From: Streptomyces ruber
GTDB taxonomy: Bacteria > Actinomycetota > Actinomycetes > Streptomycetales > Streptomycetaceae
NCBI RefSeq assembly: GCF_014648075.1
Contig: NZ_BMQK01000009.1
Location: forward strand, 62,001 to 126,000
Direction of reading: 5' to 3'
DNA: 64,000 nucleotides
The first letter of the stretch is position 1; every line of letters starts with the position of its first letter. The notes under the pieces are model-generated. The model was not told the DNA's origin. It did no database searches and saw only the letters and a program-made list of their open reading frames with translations. Shown here one piece after another: positions 59,209-64,000 of the stretch. The position numbers and the translations under genes were made by a program.

Positions 59209-59954
59209 CGCGGCAGCCACTCGACGCGGTGACCTCCGTGAGCGGCGCGCACTTCGCCTTCACCGACCGGTGGGGCGGGGTGAGCGCCGCTCCGTACGAG
59301 CAGCTCAATCTCGGCGGGGCGGTCGGGGACGATCCGGAGGCCGTCCGCACCAACCGTGAGCTGGCCGCGAAGTCGCTCGGCCTCGACCCGGCCGACGTCG
59401 TCTGGATGAACCAGGTGCACGGACCGGACGTCGCGGTGGTCGACGGACCGTGGCGCTCCCGGGGAACCGGAGCCGTTCCGTCCGTCGACGCGCTCGTCAC
59501 CGCGCGGCGCGGCCTCGCCCTCGCCGTGCTCACCGCCGACTGCGTCCCCGTGCTGCTCGCCGACCCCGTCGCCGGGGTCGTGGCAGCGGTGCACGCGGGG
59601 CGGCCCGGCATGGTCGCCGGGGTGGTCCCCGCCGCCGTCCGTGCCATGATCGGACTGGGCGCCGAGCCGTCCCGCATCGTGGCCCGCACCGGCCCCGCCG
59701 TCTGCGGCCGCTGCTACGAGGTGCCCGAGGCGATGCGCGCCGAGGTGTCCGCCGTCGAGCCCGCGGCGCACGCCACGACGAGTTGGGGTACGCCGGCCGT
59801 GGACGTGGGCGCCGGCGTGCACGCACAGCTGAGCCGGCTCGGGGTGCGTGACCGGGAGCAGTCGCCGGTGTGTACGTTCGAGTCGGGCGACCACTTCTCG
59901 TACCGCCGCGACCGCACCACCGGGCGACTCGCGGGATATGTCTGGCTGGACTGA
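59205..59954 (+). CDS. YfiH/LACC1-family (DUF152) purine nucleoside phosphorylase-like protein
   Basis: A 249-residue protein of the family long called multicopper polyphenol oxidase and now known in several members to have purine nucleoside phosphorylase/adenosine deaminase activity. The zinc site residues are in [16 protein letters not shown] (Cys) and [11 protein letters not shown] (His), with [11 protein letters not shown] further on. It begins with [13 protein letters not shown], the usual substrate loop. GTG overlaps the ftsZ stop by 4 bp. It is always found after ftsZ in actinomycetes, but why is unknown. Confidence 0.88.
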   Translation: MTRQPLDAVTSVSGAHFAFTDRWGGVSAAPYEQLNLGGAVGDDPEAVRTNRELAAKSLGLDPADVVWMNQVHGPDVAVVDGPWRSRGTGAVPSVDALVTARRGLALAVLTADCVPVLLADPVAGVVAAVHAGRPGMVAGVVPAAVRAMIGLGAEPSRIVARTGPAVCGRCYEVPEAMRAEVSAVEPAAHATTSWGTPAVDVGAGVHAQLSRLGVRDREQSPVCTFESGDHFSYRRDRTTGRLAGYVWLD

Positions 59955-59960
59955 TGGGGC

Positions 59961-60680
59961 ATGACGGACCGTAAGACCGAACTCGCCGAGAACCTGGCGA
60001 AGGTGGAGGACCGCATCGCGGCGGCGTGCGCGGCGGCGGGCCGGGGGCGCGAGGAGGTGACCCTGATCGTGGTCACCAAGACCTACCCCGCGAGCGATGT
60101 GCGCATCCTCTCGGAGCTCGGGGTGCGGCACGTCGCCGAGAACAAGGACCAGGACGCGTCGCCGAAGGCCGCCGAGTGTGCGGACCTGCCGCTCACCTGG
60201 CACTTCGTGGGCCAGCTGCAGACCAACAAGGTCCGCTCCGTGGTCCGGTACGCCGATGTCGTGCAGTCCGTGGACCGGCCGAAGCTGGTCACGGCCCTCT
60301 CCAGGGAGGCGGTCCGGGCCGGGCGCGAGATCGGCTGCCTCGTCCAGGTCGCGCTCGACGCGGGGGCCGACGGCCGGGGGGACCGAGGGGGCGTCGGGCC
60401 CGGCGGGATCGAGGAGTTGGCGTCTCTCGTGACGGACTCGCCCGGACTGCGGCTCGACGGTCTGATGACCGTGGCGCCGCTGACCGGTGAGTACGCCGGA
60501 CGCGAACGCGCGGCGTTCGAGCGGTTGGTGGATTTGTCGACTGCCCTGCGCAGCGGCCGTCCGGCTGCGAACATGGTCTCGGCAGGGATGAGCGCGGACC
60601 TCGAGGAGGCCGTGGCCGCCGGGGCGACACATGTGCGCGTCGGTACCGCGGTACTCGGAGTCCGCCCCAGGCTCGGGTAA
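59961..60680 (+). CDS. YggS-family PLP-binding protein (pyridoxal phosphate homeostasis)
   Basis: A 239-residue single-domain alanine-racemase-fold protein. It has the PLP lysine in VVTKTYPASDV, GVRHVAENKDQDASPKA, WHFVGQLQTNKV, and GLMTVAPL; SAGMSADLEEAVAAGATHVR (key residues SAGMS and HVR) completes the phosphate site. It binds PLP without known catalysis and helps keep free PLP balanced; its place between ftsZ and sepF is widely conserved. There is only a weak ribosome site (TGATGGGG) before the ATG. It lies 6 bp after the preceding gene. Confidence 0.93.
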   Translation: MTDRKTELAENLAKVEDRIAAACAAAGRGREEVTLIVVTKTYPASDVRILSELGVRHVAENKDQDASPKAAECADLPLTWHFVGQLQTNKVRSVVRYADVVQSVDRPKLVTALSREAVRAGREIGCLVQVALDAGADGRGDRGGVGPGGIEELASLVTDSPGLRLDGLMTVAPLTGEYAGRERAAFERLVDLSTALRSGRPAANMVSAGMSADLEEAVAAGATHVRVGTAVLGVRPRLG

Positions 60681-60809
60681 CGTCGCCAAGAAGTCGGACC
60701 ACAGCAGAAAATATGGTCATTACCGCTGGTAGGCGGGGATACGACCACGTGGATCGCGGGCACTTGGCAAGTCGTCAGTCGATCCACCACAGAGCGGAGG
60801 ACTCAGAGC

Positions 60810-61442
60810 ATGGCCGGCGCGATGCGCAAGATGGCGGTCTACCTCGGCCTCGTGGAGGACGATGGGTACGACGGCCGCGGATTCGACCCCGACGACGACT
60901 TCGAACCCGAACTCGATCCGGAGCCCGAGCGCGACCGCAGGCGGCACGAGGCGTCGCACCCGGCGCACGAGCCTCCACGGGACGAATCGGTACGAGTCGT
61001 GCAACCCACCGTGCAGCGTGAGCCGGTGGCGCATTCCGCCGCACTGCCCGCGGAACCGGCACGACCCGCCCGGATCGCGCCCGTGGCGTCCATCACACAA
61101 GAACGTCAGAGCCTGGAGAAGAACGCACCGGTGATCATGCCCAAGGTCGTGTCCGAACGAGAGCCTTACCGGATCACCACGCTGCACCCGCGGACCTACA
61201 ACGAGGCCCGTACCATCGGGGAACACTTCCGTGAGGGCACCCCGGTGATCATGAATCTGACCGAGATGGACGACACCGACGCGAAGCGACTTGTCGACTT
61301 TGCCGCCGGTTTGGTCTTCGGTCTGCACGGAAGCATCGAGCGGGTGACGCAGAAGGTGTTCCTGTTGTCGCCTGCTAACGTCGATGTCACGGCGGAGGAC
61401 AAGGCCCGCATCGCAGAGGGCGGGTTCTTCAACCAGAGCTGA
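60810..61442 (+). CDS. sepF: Cell division protein SepF
   Basis: A 210-residue membrane-anchoring partner of FtsZ. The short N-terminal amphipathic helix ([17 protein letters not shown]) binds membrane, a long acidic and disordered linker follows (residues about 20-115), and the C-terminal SepF/DUF552 domain runs from [19 protein letters not shown] to [10 protein letters not shown]-like and [12 protein letters not shown]. It replaces the missing FtsA as the Z-ring anchor in actinobacteria. GGAGG is well placed before the ATG. Confidence 0.96.
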   Translation: MAGAMRKMAVYLGLVEDDGYDGRGFDPDDDFEPELDPEPERDRRRHEASHPAHEPPRDESVRVVQPTVQREPVAHSAALPAEPARPARIAPVASITQERQSLEKNAPVIMPKVVSEREPYRITTLHPRTYNEARTIGEHFREGTPVIMNLTEMDDTDAKRLVDFAAGLVFGLHGSIERVTQKVFLLSPANVDVTAEDKARIAEGGFFNQS

Positions 61443-61493
61443 GACGCACAACAGGACAAGCAGTAGGAAACAGGGGAGAGGGAAGCACGGATC

Positions 61494-61784
61494 ATGAGCG
61501 TGGTTTGGCAAGTGCTGTACGTCGCGCTGATGTGTTTCCTGATCGTGCTGATCTTCCGGCTGGTCATGGACTACGTCTTCCAGTTCGCCCGCTCATGGCA
61601 ACCCGGCAAGGCGATGGTCGTCGTTCTGGAGGCCACCTACACTGTCACGGATCCACCGCTCAAGCTCTTGCGGCGGTTCATCCCGCCGCTGCGTCTCGGG
61701 GGCGTGGCACTTGACCTGTCCTTCTTCGTACTGATGATCATCGTCTACATCCTGATCTCCATCGTGAGCAATCTCGCGAGGTGA
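61494..61784 (+). CDS. sepG: YggT-family membrane protein SepG (YlmG)
   Basis: A 96-residue protein with two membrane helices (VLYVALMCFLIVLIFRLVMD and LDLSFFVLMIIVYILISIV), joined by a loop with TVTDPPLKLLRRFIPPLRLGG (key residues DPPLKLLRR and IPP), typical of YggT/YlmG. In S. coelicolor SepG recruits SsgB to the membrane and affects nucleoid compaction (from memory). GGGAGAGGG lies about 9 nt before the ATG. It is 51 bp after sepF and 52 bp before divIVA. Confidence 0.94.
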   Translation: MSVVWQVLYVALMCFLIVLIFRLVMDYVFQFARSWQPGKAMVVVLEATYTVTDPPLKLLRRFIPPLRLGGVALDLSFFVLMIIVYILISIVSNLAR

Positions 61785-61836
61785 ATGTGGACGGTACGGT
61801 CTTGCCGACTGCCGATGACTACGTTGAGGTGAAGAG

Positions 61837-63003
61837 ATGCCGTTGACCCCCGAGGACGTGCGGAACAAGCAGTTCACGACCGTCCGCCTCCGAGAAGGCT
61901 ATGACGAGGACGAGGTCGATGCCTTCCTCGACGAGGTCGAAGCCGAACTGACCCGACTGCTGCGCGAGAACGAGGACCTGCGCGCCAAGCTGGCCGCCGC
62001 CACGCGTGCCGCCGCGCAGAACCAGCAGAACATGCGCAAGCCCCCGGAGGGCCCCGGTGGCCCCCAGGGCCCCGGCGGTCCCCAGGACCAGCAGCAGGGC
62101 ATGCGCGGTCCGGGTGCTCCCGTCCCCGCCGGCATATCGGGCCCGCCGCAGCAGCAGATGGGCGGCCCCATGGGTGGCCCGCCCCAGCTGCCGAGCGGTG
62201 CGCCGCAGCTGCCCGCGGGCCCCGGCGGCCAGGGCGGCCCGCAGGGCCCCGGCCCGATGGGGCAGGGCGGTCCGATGGGACAGGGTGGCCCGATGGGACA
62301 GGGCGGCCCGATGCAGCAGCAGATGGGCGGCCCCATGGGCGGTCCCATGGGTGGTCCCGGCCCGATGGGCGGCGGTCTCCCGCAGCCCGGTCAGGGCCCC
62401 GGCGGCGACAGCGCCGCGCGTGTGCTCTCGCTGGCCCAGCAGACCGCCGACCAGGCGATCGCCGAGGCCCGTTCCGAGGCCAACAAGATCGTCGGTGAGG
62501 CCCGCAGCCGCGCCGAGGGCCTGGAGCGCGACGCCCGTGCCAAGGCCGACGCCCTGGAGCGGGACGCGCAGGAGAAGCACCGCGTCGCGATGGGCTCCCT
62601 GGAGTCCGCCCGCGCCACGCTGGAGCGCAAGGTCGAGGACCTGCGCGGCTTCGAGCGCGAGTACCGTACGCGGCTGAAGTCCTACCTGGAGAGCCAGCTG
62701 CGCCAGCTGGAGACCCAGTCGGACGACTCGCTCGCCCCGCCGCGCACCCCGGCCACGGCCTCCCTGCCGCCGTCCCCGGCGCCCTCCATGGCTCCGGCCG
62801 GCGCGAGCGCCCCGTCGTACGGCGGCGGCAACCAGTCGATGGGCGGCGCGCCGTCCCCGGCCGCGCCCTCCTACGGTGGCCAGCAGCAGATGTCGCCCGC
62901 GATGACGCAGCCGATGGCGCCGGTCCGTCCGCAGGGTCCGTCCCCGATGGGCCAGGCTCCGTCGCCGATGCGCGGCTTCCTCATCGACGAGGACGACAAC
63001 TGA
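61837..63003 (+). CDS. divIVA: Polar growth scaffold DivIVA
   Basis: A 388-residue coiled-coil protein that marks hyphal tips and recruits cell-wall machinery. The conserved N-terminal membrane-binding domain is [18 protein letters not shown] with the first coil through [16 protein letters not shown] long Pro/Gln/Gly/Met-rich linker (residues about 60-190) with GQGGPM repeats follows, then the second coiled coil ([35 protein letters not shown]) and a flexible tail ending in FLIDEDDN. DivIVA is essential in Streptomyces and is a target of Ser/Thr kinases. GAGGTGAAGAG precedes the ATG. Two strong terminators follow. Confidence 0.97.
   Translation: MPLTPEDVRNKQFTTVRLREGYDEDEVDAFLDEVEAELTRLLRENEDLRAKLAAATRAAAQNQQNMRKPPEGPGGPQGPGGPQDQQQGMRGPGAPVPAGISGPPQQQMGGPMGGPPQLPSGAPQLPAGPGGQGGPQGPGPMGQGGPMGQGGPMGQGGPMQQQMGGPMGGPMGGPGPMGGGLPQPGQGPGGDSAARVLSLAQQTADQAIAEARSEANKIVGEARSRAEGLERDARAKADALERDAQEKHRVAMGSLESARATLERKVEDLRGFEREYRTRLKSYLESQLRQLETQSDDSLAPPRTPATASLPPSPAPSMAPAGASAPSYGGGNQSMGGAPSPAAPSYGGQQQMSPAMTQPMAPVRPQGPSPMGQAPSPMRGFLIDEDDN
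62260..62313. repeat. Three 18-bp tandem repeats in divIVA
   Basis: GGGCAGGGCGGTCCGATG and two near-identical copies encode GQGGPM three times. They are part of the linker between the two coiled coils. Confidence 0.9.
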
Positions 63004-63043
63004 CGGCCCGCCTCCCGTAGAGGCTCACACGTCGGCAGTCTCA

Positions 63044-63084
63044 GGGCGGGACCCCCGGAATCATCCGGGGGTCCCGCCCTTTTT
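63044..63084 (+). terminator. Rho-independent terminator of the dcw/divIVA transcript
   Basis: A perfect 16-bp stem (GGGCGGGACCCCCGGA and its complement) has a 4-nt loop and is followed by TTTTT. It is the most classical terminator in the window. Confidence 0.92.
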
Positions 63085-63116
63085 ACGCGGGTTGACCGGA
63101 GCGGCGGACCGGCCGG

Positions 63117-63166
63117 GCGATGCGAGGGCCCGGTCCCCTTTTCGGGGGACCGGGCCCTCGCATCGC
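63117..63166. terminator. Second terminator hairpin between divIVA and ileS
   Basis: A perfect 22-bp stem (left arm 63117-63138, right arm 63145-63166) has a 6-nt TTTTCG loop. It can act on either strand. Confidence 0.85.
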
Positions 63167-63216
63167 GCCGGGTGCCCCGAAAGAGAACGGGGAACCGCGC
63201 GACCGGCTGCTGACGG

Positions 63217-63256
63217 CCGGTGGTCACCGCACGCCCGTGCGTACGGTGACCACCGG
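63217..63256. terminator. Third hairpin, next to the ileS stop
   Basis: Arms 63217-63229 and 63244-63256 are complementary over 13 bp (CCGGTGGTCACCG with its complement), with a further short stem within the loop. It should terminate ileS transcripts on the minus strand. Confidence 0.7.
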
Positions 63257-63268
63257 AATCGGATCGTC

Positions 63269-64000
63269 CTACGGGAGCGCCTTGCGCAGCCGGAAGGTCA
63301 GGGACAGGGACTCGTCCGTGAACGGCTCCCCGTACGTCCCGTCCGCCTCGCCCTGTGCGAAGTCCGTGGCGAGGACCTCGTCGGCGATGAGTTCCGCGTG
63401 CTCGCTCAGCGCGGCGAGCACCGCCGGGTCGGTGGCGGTCCAGCGCAGCGCGATCCGGTCGGCCACGTCCAGGCCGCTGTTCTTGCGGGCCTCCTGGATG
63501 AGCCGGATCGCGTCCCGGGCGAGGCCCGCGCGGCGCAGCTCCTCGGTGATCTCCAGGTCCAGGGCGACCGTCGCGCCCGAGTCGGACGCCACGGACCAGC
63601 CCTCGCGCGGGGTCTCCGTGATGATCACCTCGTCCGGGGCGAGGGTGATGGTCTCGCCGTCGACCTCGACCGAGGCCGTGCCCTCGCGCAGGGCCAGGGA
63701 CAGCGCGGCCGCGTCGGCGTTCGAGACGGCCTTGGCCACGTCCTGGACGCGCTTGCCGAACCGCTTGCCCAGCGCGCGGAAGTTCGCCTTGGCCGTGGTG
63801 TCGACGAGCGAACCGCCGACCTCGCTCAGCGACGCCAGCGAGCTGACGTTCAGCTCTTCCGTGATCTGCGTGTGCAGCTCGGGGTCGAGCGCCTCGAAGC
63901 CGGTGGCCGCGATCAGCGCCCGCGAGAGCGGCTGACGCGTCTTGACCCCGGACTCCGCGCGCGTGGCCCGGCCCAGCTCCACCAGCCGGCGCACCAGCAC
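63269..64000 (-). CDS. ileS: Isoleucyl-tRNA synthetase, C-terminal part (cut by window edge)
   Basis: The last 243 residues of a class I synthetase that charges tRNA-Ile. The piece is the anticodon-binding and editing-support C-terminal region of the long (eukaryote-like, type 2) IleRS: RRLVELGRATRAESGVKTRQ, ITEELNVSSL, ANFRALGKRFGKRV and DVADRIALRW are conserved in that class, and no zinc-finger tail is present. The catalytic HIGH and KMSKS regions lie outside the window. In Streptomyces ileS follows divIVA on the opposite strand, as here. Confidence 0.93.
   Translation of the reverse strand: MLVRRLVELGRATRAESGVKTRQPLSRALIAATGFEALDPELHTQITEELNVSSLASLSEVGGSLVDTTAKANFRALGKRFGKRVQDVAKAVSNADAAALSLALREGTASVEVDGETITLAPDEVIITETPREGWSVASDSGATVALDLEITEELRRAGLARDAIRLIQEARKNSGLDVADRIALRWTATDPAVLAALSEHAELIADEVLATDFAQGEADGTYGEPFTDESLSLTFRLRKALP

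Overview
This is a 64 kb piece of a Streptomyces-type actinomycete chromosome. The DNA is very GC-rich with strong third-position GC bias, GTG and TTG starts are common, and the gene order closely follows, as I recall it, the Streptomyces coelicolor block running from a PimB-like gene through the division and cell-wall (dcw) cluster to ileS. I see no tRNA or rRNA gene, CRISPR array, insertion sequence, prophage or compositionally foreign island. This is core chromosome, and the interest lies in regulation and in a few poorly understood proteins.

Region 1 (1-11.9 kb) is a lipid, glycolipid and sugar block: a cut GT87 mannosyltransferase, a PimB-type GT4 mannosyltransferase, a long-chain acyl-CoA ligase, a phosphoesterase, an SRPBCC protein, an ArsA/Get3-like ATPase with an altered P-loop, ROK glucokinase, an esterase and a PlsC-type acyltransferase. 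Much of this order resembles Mycobacterium tuberculosis Rv2181-Rv2188c. Region 2 (11.9-19.7 kb) holds the MacS/MacR two-component pair, a phosphofructokinase whose active-site residues look pyrophosphate-type, a fused anthranilate synthase preceded by a tryptophan leader peptide with three consecutive Trp codons, class II DAHP synthase, and an iron-store pair (bfd with an iron box, and bfr). Region 3 (19.9-32.1 kb) contains a molybdopterin oxidoreductase, endonuclease IV, a four-PASTA Ser/Thr kinase, the thiO-thiS-thiG operon behind a TPP riboswitch, thiE, a Rv2175c-like DNA-binding protein, metF, a membrane protein with a Tyr/Gln/Gly-rich tail, and a phytoene-desaturase-like enzyme.

Region 4 (32.1-44.5 kb) is the least understood. 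An operon of a degenerate ABC ATPase, a YhgE/Pip membrane protein and a TetR repressor has a perfect 26-bp palindrome at its promoter. Divergent from it lies a SAV_6107-type HEPN protein. Then come a methyltransferase, a DUF3040 protein, a perfect 32-bp-stem hairpin, the overlapping MoxR-DUF58-transglutaminase operon, and a beta-carbonic anhydrase.

Region 5 (44.7-63.0 kb) is the dcw cluster: rsmH, ftsL, ftsI, murE, murF, mraY, murD, ftsW, murG, ftsQ, ftsZ, a YfiH protein, a YggS protein, sepF, sepG (ylmG) and divIVA. mraZ, ftsA, murC and ddl are absent from this cluster, and a strong hairpin separates murG from ftsQ. Together these genes build peptidoglycan precursors, septal synthase, the Z-ring with its SepF anchor, and the polar-growth scaffold. 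Three successive hairpins close the region, and the 3' end of ileS enters from the other strand.

Many genes here appear to be transcribed as leaderless mRNAs, with a TANNNT -10 box 6-8 nt before the start codon. Starts were chosen from Shine-Dalgarno spacing, leaderless promoters or overlap with the upstream gene. Family names come from motif recognition, not from database searches.
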